From: Purpureocillium takamizusanense
Lineage: Eukaryota; Ascomycota; Sordariomycetes; Hypocreales; Ophiocordycipitaceae
NCBI RefSeq assembly: GCF_022605165.1
Contig: NC_063070.1
Span: forward strand, 1,364,001-1,428,000
Length of the DNA: 64,000 nt
Direction of reading: 5' to 3'
This document shows positions 35,859-48,281 of the stretch, piece after piece. A program made the translations under genes and the position numbers. Within the stretch, counting starts at the first letter, position 1, and the number at the start of each line of letters is the position of its first letter. Under the pieces are notes generated by a model, which did not search any database, had not been told where the DNA came from, and saw only the letters and a program-made list of their open reading frames with translations.

Positions 35859-36299
35859 GGTGTTGTACGCGAAATATGCTCTTTGAGAGTCGGGCACTAA
35901 GCGTAGCAGAGCAAAGTTCCGGAGCTGGTGAGTGCCGCTAGATGACCTGGAGGTCACGTGTTGCGTACAGTATACCTCTGGTTCTGTACATCCCCCACCC
36001 CCATAACTGAGATTGCAATCTCGCAACAGCTACGTTTAAGCGAGGCCCGGCTCAAGATGACTGTCTTTTAACTTTATTCTTTAGATTTTTGTCTGATAAG
36101 AGCGCATCTTTCAGCACCACCGGCCCCATGTCTGGCCAGAGATCGCCACGTCGAAGAGGCACGCGGAGACTCCCGACACATCATGCAAGACCCCAAGGTC
36201 GTAGCATTCAAGAGGTTCGTGTGTATCCAAGCATCCCAAAAAAAAAAGCCCCTTCTATTGGTTCCTCTATTTGTGCACCGTGAGGCGACTTTCCAAGCG
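35859..36299. other. short intergenic region
   Basis: Promoter of the release-factor gene and 3'UTR of GMP synthase, with an A-rich stretch at about 36239-36247. No gene was seen. Confidence 0.5.
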
Positions 36300-38453
36300 C
36301 TACTGCATCTCAATAGTGCCTGGTGGCTTTCCCGTGACGTTGTACTCGACGTTGGCAACTCCCTCAACCTCGTTTACGATCCGGCGGGCGACCTTCATGA
36401 CGAACTCCATGTCGAACGGATAGGCGTCAGCAGTCATGAAATCGGTCGTGACAACAGCTCGAAGGCTGATGATGTAGCCCTCCTCGCGCTTGTCGCCCAT
36501 GACGCCAACCATCTTATTGGTGAGAAGGCCAGCGTAGGCTTGGCTGATCTTATTGTAGAGGCCGGCCTCCTTGATCATGCCGATGAAGATATGGTCGGCC
36601 TTGCGGGCAATCTCGACGCGCTCGGGTGTGACTTCACCAATAATGCGGATTGCGATGCCAGGACCGGGGAAGGGGTGCCTCATGACGAGCTCCTCGTTGA
36701 TGCCCAGTTGACGGCCAAGGGCTCGGACCTCACTGTTTTTCTTCGGGTCAGTAGTGTCCACGCGCACGGAAAGTGACTGTTCAGTGTAAGACGACTCACT
36801 CCTTGAAGAGTTCTCTGAGAGGCTGTTTCGGTCAGCATGATATTTCGGACAACTATCATCGGCTTGTCTCACCTCAATCAGCTTCAGCCCCTGCCCATCC
36901 ATCATGCGTTGCGGCAGGCCGCCGACATTGTGATGCGTCTTGATCGTAGACGACGGGCCCTTGAAGGAAATGGACTCGATGACATCCGGGTATAGCGTTC
37001 CCTGGAGGAACCACTCGACCTTGCCGGCGTTGGGCGTGTTCTCGGCCGCCTTCTCTATCCTGATGGCCTCCTCCTCGAAAATGTCGATAAAGGTGTTGCC
37101 AATGAACTTGCGCTTCTTCTCGGGGTCCTCGACGCCCTTCAAGCCCCCGAGGAACTTTTGCGACGCATCTACGACAGTGAGGTTGATGCCGAGATGCTGC
37201 TGCAGGGTTTCCTTGACCTGTTTGCATTCGTTGAGACGCATGACGCCGTTGTCAACGAGCACGGCGTGGAAGCGGTCACCAATCGCCTCCTTCACTGTTG
37301 GGGGAGTTAGCTTTCAGCGCGATCGGCGGGAGTCGAGGTTCGAAACGCGTACTCAGCTTGGCGGCAACAGTGGAATCGACGCCACCAGACACGGCGCCGA
37401 TAACCTGAGCCTTGTCGCCGACGAGCTTTCGGATGCGCACAATCTCCTGGTCGATGAAGTTGGACATGTTCCAGTTGGGATTGGCGCCGCAGATACCGAC
37501 GGCAAAGTTCTTGAGCATATCCTTGCCGCGCAGAGAGTGGGTGACCTCGGGGTGGAACTGAAGGCCAAAGATGGGCTTGGTCTCGTGGGCAATGCCGGCA
37601 TAGGGTGAGTTCTGCGTCGTAGCGATGGTGACGAAGCCCTCAGGCAGCTTGCCCAGCTTGTCGCCGTGGCTCATCCAGACCTGTGTCTCGGTCTCATGCA
37701 AGCCCTCGAAGAGGCGGTCGACATTTGCATTGTGGCGGTGAGGAACGAGTTCCTTTCAACTGTTGTCAGTTTGACCCATTGGGAGCCGCGCTCGATCAGA
37801 GGGCGCGTACCGCGTAGCCGTATTCACGCTCAGTGCCGGCAATGACGTTGTCCTTGCTTAGTCGCCACCCGATCTCCTGCAGACCGTAGCAGATGCCCAG
37901 AATCGGGACTCCGAGCTCGAAGAATGCGGGATCCGCGTCTGCCAAGGCACGTCAACCGCGAGAACTCTCCCGACAATATCTGGCGACTTACGAGGAGCGT
38001 CCTTCTCATAGACCGAGTTGGGACCTGTCTCTTATTTAATCAACAGGTTCACAAGACGTTTGGCTACGGCGAGAAATGAACTGACCGCCAGACAGGATGA
38101 TTCCCTTGGGCTTAAAGGGCAAGTCGGCGAGCTTGGTGGTGCACGGCAGCATCTCACTGTAGACCTAGGCAGGGTGAGCAGCCGCGGGGCCAGATGGAGC
38201 ACTCCCTCCCTGTATGTGCTTACATTGAGCTCGCGCAGGCGCCTCGTGATGAGATGCGTCACTTGGGAGCCAAAGTCCAGTGTCAGAATGGTCTGAGAGA
38301 CAAGTGTTAGTAGACCTCACATCAGAAACCGGACGCGGCAGCGCATTGCCCCGCCATGGACAGCAGACGGGTGCGCAACGAGAATCGGGCGAAGCTTGAA
38401 CTCACGTCATAGGCCTGGTGCGGCACCTCGGCCTGCTCAACGTTGGAAGACAT
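36300..38453 (-). CDS. gua1: GMP synthase (glutamine-hydrolysing)
   Basis: Nine exons on the minus strand: 38453-38406, 38292-38224, 38164-38086, 38024-37992, 37938-37811, 37752-37353, 37294-36873, 36822-36800 and 36732-36300. They give 544 aa, the family length, with every phase closing. The enzyme converts XMP to GMP using ATP and glutamine. The class I glutamine amidotransferase domain is N-terminal: [37 protein letters not shown], the nucleophile cysteine in [13 protein letters not shown], and [12 protein letters not shown]. The ATP-pyrophosphatase P-loop is [17 protein letters not shown]. The dimerisation domain includes [13 protein letters not shown] and [13 protein letters not shown]. 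The 23-nt eighth exon encodes PLRELFKD and must be included to keep the frame and the conserved [19 protein letters not shown]. Confidence 0.97.
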
Positions 38454-39244
38454 CTCGCTCGATATAGAGGGCTTGCAGGACCGAAAGTGCACTTGTTGCT
38501 CAAGCAATCGAGTGTGCGATGTTGATGTCTCCGGCCATCCCAGAAAAAAAGTTGGAGGGGCTGCTCGTTTGCAGTCAGTCACCGGCGACAGGGTCGTTCC
38601 TAAAGGGGTAAGGCGTCTCTCAGATTTTCCTGTCCCGCAAGGCATCCTGGTTCTCCACTGCTGGGCTGTGAGGCGCCCAACTGCAACAAAGGCCATCCGT
38701 CACTCGGCTCCAGCCCAGCCTTTCTCCTCTTCTCTCTTTCTCCTCTCCACCAACAAGCACCTCACGACTACCATCAGTTTGGCCATCCTCCAACCCGACT
38801 CACCCGCTCGCCCGCCCGCTCGTTCGGGTCTGCGCCATTGATCTCCTGCCAGCGCATCCCAGACGCTCTACCCAGTGACGAGCCGCACGCCTGTTCGAGC
38901 TTGCCTTACGCCACCTGCGCCGTCTGCAGCGACCGTGATATCCCTGCGACCCGTCACCCCTCAAAACCCGCGGGACCTGCATACTCAGTGATGGCAGCAT
39001 CTGGCTCCTGCTGACTGTCCACCTCCGCACGCCTTTTCCCCCACCAATCGACAAGCCCAGCTCGCTTGGCCATCGCTCACCTCGACCCAACGACCGAGCC
39101 CAACGCGCGCGCCCGTTCTCCATCTGCTCGTTGCGACCGTAGAGGCTGTTGATCGTGCTGACGCATCGACCACCCCGGGTCCAGCCCAAGTGTCTTTATC
39201 CATCGCGCCCGCGCTTGAGCTCCCAGCTCTCCATTTGCGCTTTC
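38454..39244. promoter_or_regulatory. divergent promoter, GMP synthase / Nab3-like
   Basis: Head-to-head intergenic region of 791 bases. Pyrimidine-rich tracts around 38716-38760 on the plus strand are typical of promoters of strongly expressed fungal genes. No coding region was seen. Confidence 0.5.
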
Positions 39245-41939
39245 ATGACAGAGCCGGCCGAAGCAGAAGTCCAGGCCACCGCGAATTTGTCTCCAGTATC
39301 GCCTGCGCCGGTCCACACAGCTACCCCCCTCGTGGTGCCTGCGCTGCAGGACACCGTCGACACCATCGACGCCATGGTCGCTGCCGCGGCGACGCTCGCC
39401 GAGCCAAACGGCGTGGCCAACGACGCGCCTCCCGTCGAGCCGGCCGTTTTCGGTGACACTGCCCTCGGCGGCGATGGCCCTGCCGATGTAGTAGATAATG
39501 ACAGCTTCAACGACCCGTACGGCGACGACACCAACAACGCCGCTCCCGAAGCCACCGTACCACCGCCACAGGCAGAGGTCGTTGACAATGACGACTATGC
39601 CAAGACGTTCGACTCTCCCATCGAACCGGAGGAAGGGGACGGACAAGACACCGAACAAGATGTATCAGAGCAGCTGGCAGAATCCAACGTTGTGTCGGCT
39701 TCGCCGTCCGATCACTTGACCGCCGACCACGCATCAGAACCTGTCCATGACGCCGTTGCGCATGTCCCAGCTGGCCCGGCTGCCCAAGACTCCCCCGCTC
39801 CAACAGCGGATGAGCAGGCGGCGTCTCTATCCGGAGCACAGTCGGATCCTGCCGCCGGCACGTTCGGTCTCACACAGCCGTCGGTCGGTACCCAGGAGCA
39901 GGCCGGCACCTCGTCCGTGGCCCCGTCCGACGTCCCAGCGCAGCATGACCCCACAACTTCGGAGACGCAAGATCCCGGAGTTGACATCCAACAGCTCATG
40001 GCTGATCTGACATCTCCTCCAACTGCGCCCAGCGCCGATGCGGCCTCGGTGATGCCGCCTGCAGGTGGCGTTGAGGCCGACCAGTCCGCGAGCCTTGCCC
40101 CCTTGACCCCGTCCACTGCCTTGCCCTCGTCTTCTACTCTTCCACCGAGACCACCTATGCCGCTTCCGACACCGCAGTCCTATGGAGCCCAGCACCAAGC
40201 CCATCCATCCACTCCGAGCGGCACCGCCGTGCCGTCTGTTCCCTCTCAGCCTTTGTCCCATGCCACTGGCCCACCAGGATCGTCCTCCGATGGCCCAGTC
40301 GGTCTTCCAGCCCCTCCGGCCGGGGCCGTGAGTACCCCATCTTTCCATGCTCAGGCCGCTCTCGGGCAACCAGGAGACGGCCGACAAGAGGACGACTATC
40401 AACGACAGTGGGACCAGTTCATGGCCGACGAGCGCCAGTATATGTCAGAGGCCAAATGGGACCGCTTCCCGGAGGGATCCCGTATCTTCATTGGTATGAA
40501 CCTACGCGCCCCCACCACGCAAGATAGCTCGGTGCTAACTACAGGGATTACTGCAGGAAACCTGTCCAGTGACAAGGTCTCCAAGCGAGACGTGTTTGAC
40601 GTGTTCCATAGATTCGGCAGGCTTGCTCAGATCTCTTTGAAGTCCGCTTACGGGTTCGTCCAGTACCACACTGTGGATGAAGGGCACCAGGCGATGGAGC
40701 ATTTGCAGGGCATCGAGATCAAGGGACGCCGCATTCGTACGTCGGACTCTGGGCTGAGCCATGGACAGAAGCGCTGACGAAGCAGACCTCGAGATATCCC
40801 GGGCTCAAGAAAAGTCGAAGAAGGAACGAAATCGCAGCCCAGACCGAGGTAGGGGGCGTCGAGGCGATAAGCGAAATCAAAATCGCGACGACTATCGACC
40901 GGGACGCAACCAATCTCCGCGCCGCGGCGACTACCATGCACGAGAGGAGGGCTACGGTCGAGACGCTGGGTCCTACGAGTCAGGGCGAGGGGGACGCGGT
41001 CGCTCGCGCTCTCCAGGATACGTGCGAAACGATCGCGACTCGTACCGAAGGCGCAGCCCCAGCCCATATGGTCGGTCTCGACGTGAGCCCGAGCTCGATT
41101 TGCCTCGGAGATACGGCGCCGATGTCCCCGACGTGCAGATCATCATGCAGCCAGACGTCAGCCGTGACTTTGCGACCTGGGTAGAGGGTGGCTTCAGAGC
41201 CAAGGGCCTCAAGACAGAGGTAATGTATCTACATCCGCGGTTCCCCAAAGACCAGGTCATTCAGCGGCAAGCCGCAGAAGGTGTACACGGCGTCGTGGAC
41301 TTGGACATGCGCGCGCAAAGCCTCGGGCGGATCCCGGTCCAGGCCTTTGACCGGTCCGGCGGGGGCAACAACATTCGATTCGACCAATACGTCGACCTAG
41401 ACCCCGGTACAGCCGCCGAGGTGATTGCACGGGCCAAGTCGTCCGCGGCCCCGAGCTACGGGCAGGCCTATGGCGCACCGCCCGGGTACGGGAACCCGAA
41501 TCCGTACGCACCGCCGCACCAGCACCCGGCACACGGCGGTGGCTATCCCGCCCCGCAACATGCCAGCCCCTATCCACCACAACAGCCGGGCCAGCCTGGC
41601 GCACCAGATATTGCCAGCTTGGTAGGGCAGGTCGACAATGCCACATTGCAGCGGCTGCTGTCGTCGATGCAAGGAGGACAAGGGCCCGCCCCGGGGGCCC
41701 CGGCAGGCTACGGAGTCAACCCGCCCGGGCCGCCGGCCAACCAGCAGGTCGATATACAGGCCATCTTGGGCAGTCTTGGTGGCCAGGCTTCCGCGCAATC
41801 CGCTCCGCCTCAAGGGCAGTACGGAGCCGCGTATGGGACTCCGGCACCAGGCGCGCACAATGGCGCCAGCGCAAACGACCCGGCGGCCCAGGCGCAGGTG
41901 CAGAACATCATGGCTCAGCTGGCGAGATATCGACAGTGA
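39245..41939 (+). CDS. Nab3-like RNA-binding protein (RRM)
   Basis: Exons 39245-40493, 40557-40736 and 40786-41939 give 860 aa; introns are 63 and 49 nt and both interrupt the RRM region. A long acidic Pro/Ser/Thr/Ala-rich N-terminus (1-390) is followed by a single RRM at about 413-482: RIFIGNLSSDKVSKRDVF, LKSAYGFVQYHTVDEG (RNP1-like) and IKGRRIHLEIS. Then comes an RS/RGG-type basic stretch (SPDRGRGRRGDKRN, SRSPGYVRNDRD). Next is an ordered domain (VQIIMQPDVSRDFATWVEGGFRAKG) resembling the fold next to the RRM in fungal Nab3 proteins. The C-terminus is Gln/Pro/Gly-rich and ends QVQNIMAQLARYRQ. Yeast Nab3 with Nrd1 terminates non-coding transcripts; whether that holds here is inference. GT/AG choice in intron 1 used the downstream ctgcag, because the earlier acag breaks the RRM. 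Confidence 0.88.
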
Positions 41940-42195
41940 TGCAGTTGCTGGGATACGCCTTGCCCACTATTCGTATGTATGGCCGAGAGCGGCCCATGAC
42001 AAGTATTCGGTAAGATTGTCGAGCTGGCGTCGGGAGAAACATGGTATCTTTGCTGGTAAATGCGTCTCAGACACGTGCAAGCTGACGGCATGGCACTCTC
42101 CCCGCTTACTTTGCTATACTGCCTCGATAGATAGACTATCAAATTTATAACGCTGCAGACGCGCACAACATGAAGATTTGCAGTGTGACTGACGC
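41940..42195. other. short convergent spacer
   Basis: 256 bases separating the Nab3-like stop from the ferric-reductase stop. The two 3'UTRs probably overlap. Confidence 0.5.
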
Positions 42196-44011
42196 TTACC
42201 ACCCAAAACTCTCGCCGTGCCACCAAACCCTCCTCCCCTTCATGGCCCACGGCCTCACGCGTCGCCTCACTTCCAGAGTCATCTCGGTAGGGCCGCAAAC
42301 AAGTACCGCAACCGGCTCCTCCAACCCGTGGGAGAAGGCCTGATCGATAATCCTGCCAAGGTCCGGCCTCTTGCGGCGGCTGTGCGCGGCCAGCCTGCCA
42401 CCAGCGCGGCGCAAGGGCTCCATCTCCACGGCGCCAGCCTGACTGCCGTCCGCGTCGGAGCCTGCGCCGCCCGTCAGGTACAGCTGCACGCTATCATCAT
42501 TAAGTAAAGTCTTATCAGCGGATGCGGCCGCTACGGCCCAGGCGGCGTCGCCAGCGCTGCGCACGGCCCAGACCAGCTGCACCTTGGCCGAAGGCAGCTC
42601 GCTCCGCAAAGCCTGGAAGACTGGGACAGCAAAGGTCGCGCCGACGCCGCCCGCGATGACAAGGACCCGGGCGGCACCCCAGTGAAGCAGATGGTCGAAA
42701 TGCTTGGCCATGGAGCCGTACGGGCCCTCGATGCCAAGGGATATCGTGCGCGTCTCGGTCGTGGGACCGGGCGTGGCGGCGGCGTCGGCGAAGGCGCTCA
42801 ACACGCCGGTCATTGGTCCTTCTCTGGTGCGTGCGATGAGGGTTATGCTGCCGTCATCCTCGTCGTTGAATGCGACAGTGAAGGGGTTGTAGAGGTAGTC
42901 GAAAACGCCGGACTGGGACGCCGGGGTGTCGGCCGTGCGACTCTCTGGCGGGACACTGAGATAGATGTGCAGCCCGGGGGATGCCTGAAACGAGGCGAGC
43001 TTATGACGCGGGATCCTGGACGTGACCTTGACGAGGGCGGTGCCCGACATGATCTGGAGCGTCGACGGCGCCTTGATAGTCGTGACCCTGCGGACTCCTA
43101 GATCGACGAGGAAGATGACTAGAGTCTCGACAATGTACAGCCTGAGGCCAGGCGCATGGAAGAAGATCAGCACCGGAATAAAGAGAGCTGCCACGAGATG
43201 CGTGATGAAAAAGAGCCGGTACGAGTACTGCCTCGCTGCAACGGTAGAGGTGGTCGCGATGGCGAGGATACCAGCCGCGGCGACAACACCGCAAAAGACA
43301 ATGGGCGCGAAGAAGCGCTTCAGCCAGATGCCTGCGTAGAAGAAGTATCCGTTGTAGAAGAGAATGTGCAGCGCGAGAAGCACGAAGATGACGCGCCCGA
43401 GCACACGATGGTAGCGGTTTACCTCCTCGTGCGAAGAGCCGAACGCCCAGGCGTATGGGTTGAGCGGCTTGATCGCCAGGAGGTACTGGATGGGGAACTG
43501 CGAGACGGCAATAGCACCGAACCGCTTGGTGAGATGGAAGTAGTCTGCGCGCGTAGGTTTACCCTGTTAGTCTGGCGAGGGCGGGAGGAAGAAAAGCACG
43601 AGATAGAGGACAGGGAGACGAACCTGTGCCCGTGTCGAGCACGCACAGAGCAAGCAGCCAGGTCGTCCACGCCAGGCCGAGAAGCCACTGATCGCGCTGG
43701 CCCCAGTGTACGCTGCGGAAGAATACATCGTCGCGCAGCCACCAGGCGAGCTTCTGCCACTGTCGCGCGAGCGAGCCCGACGAGGCGAGGCGGCTGGCCT
43801 TTGCGACGGGCGAGCCCGGGACCTGCTCGTACTCTCTGGCCCTGGCGGCGCCTCCTAGGCCCGGGACGCGGCGTGCGAGACGATAGAGGAGAAAGAGAAG
43901 CGCCGGGGCAAAGGCCGAGTAGTGCGCAATGCAGGCGTACAGGTCAATTGTCTCCCGGCGGAGCAGCTTCTCCTCGTGGGTGAGGCTGGGGACGCCGTAC
44001 GGCCAGCCCAT
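42196..44011 (-). CDS. ferric-reductase-like transmembrane oxidoreductase
   Basis: Exons (minus) 44011-43624 and 43544-42196 give 578 aa; the 79-nt intron starts gttcgt. Layout is that of the FRE family: several N-terminal helices, a ferric-reductase transmembrane core (PLNPYAWAFGSSHEEVNRYHRVLGRVIFVLLALHILFY region, with heme-ligand His) and RLFFITHLVAALF. An FAD-binding domain follows (DYLYNPFTVAF, GIEGPYGSM), then an NAD(P) domain (VLVIAGGVGATFAVPVFQALR, VLVCGPTEM). It ends WWHGESFGW, the family's usual aromatic terminus. Such enzymes reduce extracellular iron or copper chelates, or work as Nox-like oxidases. The FAD motif is YNPFTV rather than the more common HPFT, a modest deviation. A longer N-terminus from 44086 is open in frame. 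Confidence 0.88.
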
Positions 44012-45139
44012 GGCGGCCGTCGTCTGATCCGGACGTTGAAATGCTCGTCTCGTGACGCGATTGAGGGAGCTGTGAGGGCACGACACGGGTGATGACTCGA
44101 TGAATCTACGGGCTCAGAGACCGATCCGTTCGTTGTCGAGAATTGGCCGTCCAGAGCTCGACAACCATTTGTGGCGGGTGGTGGTGGTGCGTCGCGGGCG
44201 AGATGCGCCACGAGCCGCAGTTGTTCAGGTGTCGTTCGGGGGAGCGCAGCGAATTGCCTCAGAGACCCGAGTAGCGTCCAAAAAAAGAGGCTGCTGGCGC
44301 CCGACGGTGCCTGTACCTGACCCGAGGCCCGAGGCTGAAGCAAATGGCGCGCATACATACATATGCACGGGAAAGCGACAGGTGTCTGCAGCGAGACGCT
44401 ACTAATAGACACGAGCGAGGTTGCCAGCGCGAGATGGACCCTGGCTCATTGCGTTATGGGAGTTGGACGGGTCCTGATTGGCGGCCCCAGTCCATCGCTG
44501 GTACAGTATACCTACCAAAAACGGCCGTTTCGAAACGGAGCATCTCAACGTCCAAAACAATGTTCCGTTAACTCTGGTCACCCACCAATGCCTGGCTGCA
44601 GCAGGAAAATGCAGCAGAGCGGCCACTGACCCCCATGCGAATCCTTCGGACCAGCTTCATTCTCGTACTCGGGTTCCGTGCCGCATTAGTCATCCAAACC
44701 TGCGATTGCGGCTGCCAGCGACCAGCAGAGTGATGACTCATTGAGCTGACAAGTCTGCCTGTTACGGTGCGACAAACTACGGAACGGTCTCTAGGGTATG
44801 CAGCTTTCCCGGACGCGGGGTGGCACAGAGACACTGAGACAAGTTGTTGCCGCCACCAACAGCGGGATAGAAATTGCCCCACGTAAGTCCCCCTCTGTCC
44901 ATCCAGGGACCCCGCAGTCAAGCCGATCTCGCCCGCCCGACAGTTTTGCTTGCACCATTTTAAGCCACACCCAAAATTTTCTTTGCTCCCCGTCCCATCC
45001 TCTTCCCTCCTCAAAGCCCTCACATCTCCCCCCCCCCTCTTCTCGCTTTGCTCCTGCTCCCGCACAGCTCGAGTCTCGCTCGTCTCTCACTTCCTCGAAT
45101 TTCTCTTCTCCTAGATCACCTTCCGTCACAACCGCCACA
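44012..45139. promoter_or_regulatory. divergent promoter, ferric reductase / SHMT
   Basis: Head-to-head 1.1-kb region. On the SHMT side, 44988-45120 is a long C/T-rich tract with few purines, typical of highly expressed fungal housekeeping genes. No gene was seen. Confidence 0.55.
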
Positions 45140-46780
45140 ATGTCTTCCGACTACGCCCTGTCTGCGTCTCACAAGGAGGTTCGTCAGTCCCGCATCAGTT
45201 GTGCAGACGAAGCCCTCCAGACTTACTGACCCGAATCCCCATTGCAGATGCTGGAGAAGTCTCTGGTCGACTCCGACCCCGAGGTCGCCTCCATCATGGT
45301 AAGTTTGCCCCCTCCCAATGGCCCATATCTGCGGCGGCTGACTCCCCCCTGTAGAAGGACGAGATCCAGCGCCAGCGCGAGTCCATCGTGCTCATCGCTT
45401 CCGAGAACATCACCTCGCGGGCTGTCTTCGACGCTCTCGGCTCCCCCATGTCCAACAAGTACTCCGAGGGCTACCCCGGCGCCCGCTACTACGGCGGCAG
45501 CCAGCACATTGACCAGATCGAGTCGCTGTGCCAGAAGCGTGCTCTCGAGGCCTTCCACCTCGATGCCGAGAAGTGGGGTGTCAACGTCCAGTGCCTGTCC
45601 GGCAGCCCTGCCAATCTGCAGGTCTACCAGGCCCTCATGCCCCCCCACGGCCGTCTCATGGGCTTGGACCTCCCCCACGGTGGCCACTTGAGCCACGGCT
45701 ACCAGACTCCTCAGCGGAAGTAAGTTGAGCCTGATAATGCCGCACGACTGTGCACGATCTGTGACCCCGGAAGTTAACCAGGGAACTAGGATCTCTGCCG
45801 TCTCCACATACTTTGAGACCTTCCCCTACCGTGTCAACCTCGAGACTGGCATCATCGACTACGACCAGCTCGAGCAGAACGCCGTCCTGTACCGCCCCAA
45901 GGTTCTCGTCGCCGGTACCTCGGCCTACTGCCGCCTCATCGACTACGAGCGCATGCGCAAGATTGCGGACCTCGTTGGCGCGTATTTCGTCGTCGACATG
46001 GCCCACATCTCCGGCCTCATCGCCGCCGAGGTCATCCCCACCCCCTTCAAGTACGCCGACATCGTCACCACCACGACCCACAAGTCGCTCCGTGGCCCCC
46101 GTGGCGCCATGATCTTCTTCCGCAAGGGCGTTCGCTCCGTCGATGCCAAGACGGGCAAGGAGACCCTCTACGATCTCGAGAACCCCATCAACTTCTCCGT
46201 CTTCCCCGGCCACCAGGGCGGCCCCCACAACCACACCATCACTGCCCTCGCCGTCGCCCTGAAGCAGGCTCAGTCCCCCGACTACAAGGCCTACCAGCAA
46301 CAGGTCGTTGCCAACGCCAAGACCCTTGAGAACACCTTCAAGAGCCTCGGCCAAAAGCTCGTCGCCGACGGCACTGACAGCCACATGGTCCTGATCGACC
46401 TCCGCCAGCACAGTCTCGACGGCGCCCGCGTCGAGGCCGTCCTCGAGCAGATCAACATCGCCTGCAACAAGAACTCCATCCCTGGCGACAAGAGCGCCCT
46501 GACCCCTTGCGGCATCCGCATCGGAACGCCGGCCATGACCAGCCGTGGCTTCGGCGAGAAGGACTTTGAGCGCGTCGCCAAGTACATTGACGAGAGCATC
46601 AAGATCTGCAAGGATGTCCAGGGCGCTCTGCCCAAGGAGGCCAACAAGCTCAAGGACTTCAAGGCCAAGGTGGCCAGCGGCGAGGTTTCCCGCATCAACG
46701 AGCTCCGCAAGGAGATTTCGGCCTGGACCAGCGCCTTCCCCCTCCCTGTTGAGGGCTGGCGCCTCGACGCCGGCCTCTAG
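45140..46780 (+). CDS. serine hydroxymethyltransferase, cytosolic
   Basis: Four exons (45140-45178, 45248-45298, 45355-45719, 45790-46780) give 481 aa. This PLP enzyme interconverts serine plus tetrahydrofolate with glycine plus methylene-tetrahydrofolate, the main source of one-carbon units. Landmarks: [19 protein letters not shown], the [10 protein letters not shown] loop, [26 protein letters not shown], and [17 protein letters not shown] with the PLP Schiff-base lysine at residue 250. Others are [16 protein letters not shown] and [14 protein letters not shown]. There is no mitochondrial presequence, which points to the cytosolic isozyme. Exons 1 and 2 are tiny (39 and 51 nt). Codon usage is strongly C-ending, as expected of a highly expressed gene. 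Confidence 0.97.
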
Positions 46781-48281
46781 GCTGGCGTGGCTGTATAGCC
46801 CGTTGAGGACGAGAGACGGCTGCCATGAGCCGCCGTAGGCAAAGAGAAAGGACCAAAAAGAGAGGGATCTCAGCTCTGCATCCGCTGCATTTAACATGGA
46901 TGAGGCAAATGGCGAATGTTCAACAACTTGCATTTCAAACGGCTGGCGTTCTTCTTTGTTTTGGTGAGGGAACCCTTTGGTCAAGAGGAAAGGGAAAGAC
47001 TTGGAGTTTCTACAAGAGGATCATGTTTTGCCATGGGTCAAGCCGATAAATACCTATCTGTTTGTTTTAGGTGTCCATCGCGCACCATCTGTCCATAGCT
47101 GAGGCGCTCAACGCTCCGAACTGGACACATCGGCCAGCCTGCTTCAACAAGTTTGGCTGGGCCACCAATATCACGATATTCATTCACCCAGCTTGCTTGC
47201 ATACTTGGATATGTGATTTGCAATTCTCCACCTTTTCGTGCTTCCGTGCGTGGTATACTTGCTCATCTTTTGTCATTTGCTCGCTTCGGTCCCAATGCTA
47301 CGCACGACGCCCATCTTCCCCAGGCCCAGAGTAACAGCTTGGAGAATCGCCGCAGTCCAAAGCTCTTTGGGACAATAGCCAGTTCGGCCTGCCTGCCGTC
47401 AACCAAAGTAATTCATCCCCAGCGCCGAAACCTCGCAAAGAGAAACACCCCCCGCACTGCCCACCCATCCTCTCGCCATTGAGCCGTTTCATACGCTTTG
47501 CAATCCAATAAACCCCCCACCCGATCCCCCAGCCCACCTTGACCGTGTCTTCCCGGCATCTAAAGTAGTACAAAAGAGAAACAAAGAATATGGAAAAGGA
47601 AACTGGGGAGGGGCAAGGCTTGTCGTGCCTGAGGTGCCTCGCAGAGTAGCCACTGGTCTTGCCGCAGCCAAGGTGCCCCATAACCCCCCAACTGTTGTTC
47701 ATTACATCCAACAACCACCGAGGTCCGGGTGCGTAATGTCCAAGTCTTGCAGGATCTCCGGTGGAGGTGGAAGAGGTGGCGGCCCGCCGACTTGGCCGAA
47801 AGAATCGTAAACGAACTTTTGAGCTGTCCTCACCGCTCCCGGATCAGACAGTGCCCACCGCCAAGTTACCAAAAGTAGTACGCAACAGCTTCATTAGCGA
47901 CGCCGTGCCTAGCAACACCAAAACCCCGACCCCAACCGCGTCACCCGGGCACAGGCTGGCGCAAGGAAAATGGAAGAAAACATGAAAATCAGGACAGGCC
48001 CAAAGCGATCCTGTCGGGGTATGCTGCGAAGCGAGGAAAATTTCACAAAAACGGTGTACAGGACAAGAGGGAATACAAAGTTCGACATGCCTTCCAACCA
48101 CTTTTGATCCTGTAATGCGGCCCCAGAACCTTGAACTCATCTTGGCGCTCTTTCTGGTCGCTCGAAGCATGACGTGAGATCCAAAAAGGTCGTAAATGCG
48201 TCGTTGGTCGTTGGTCTGCGTAGGCTTTATTATATACAGTCATCATCAACGCATCGTCCTGGGCCCAAATCGTCTCTGGTC
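46781..48281. other. intergenic, SHMT / Spt7 convergent ends
   Basis: Tail-to-tail region of 1.5 kb, somewhat AT-richer than its neighbours. Only short unrelated frames are present. Confidence 0.5.

Noticed and set aside
36300..46780. GMP synthase, SHMT and neighbours as a purine/one-carbon gene cluster
   Set aside because: They are separated by unrelated genes (Nab3-like, ferric reductase) in mixed orientation; there is no sign of cluster organisation beyond proximity.
45656..46984. 442-codon frame antisense to serine hydroxymethyltransferase
   Set aside because: It is a shadow of the strongly biased codon usage of the real gene on the plus strand.
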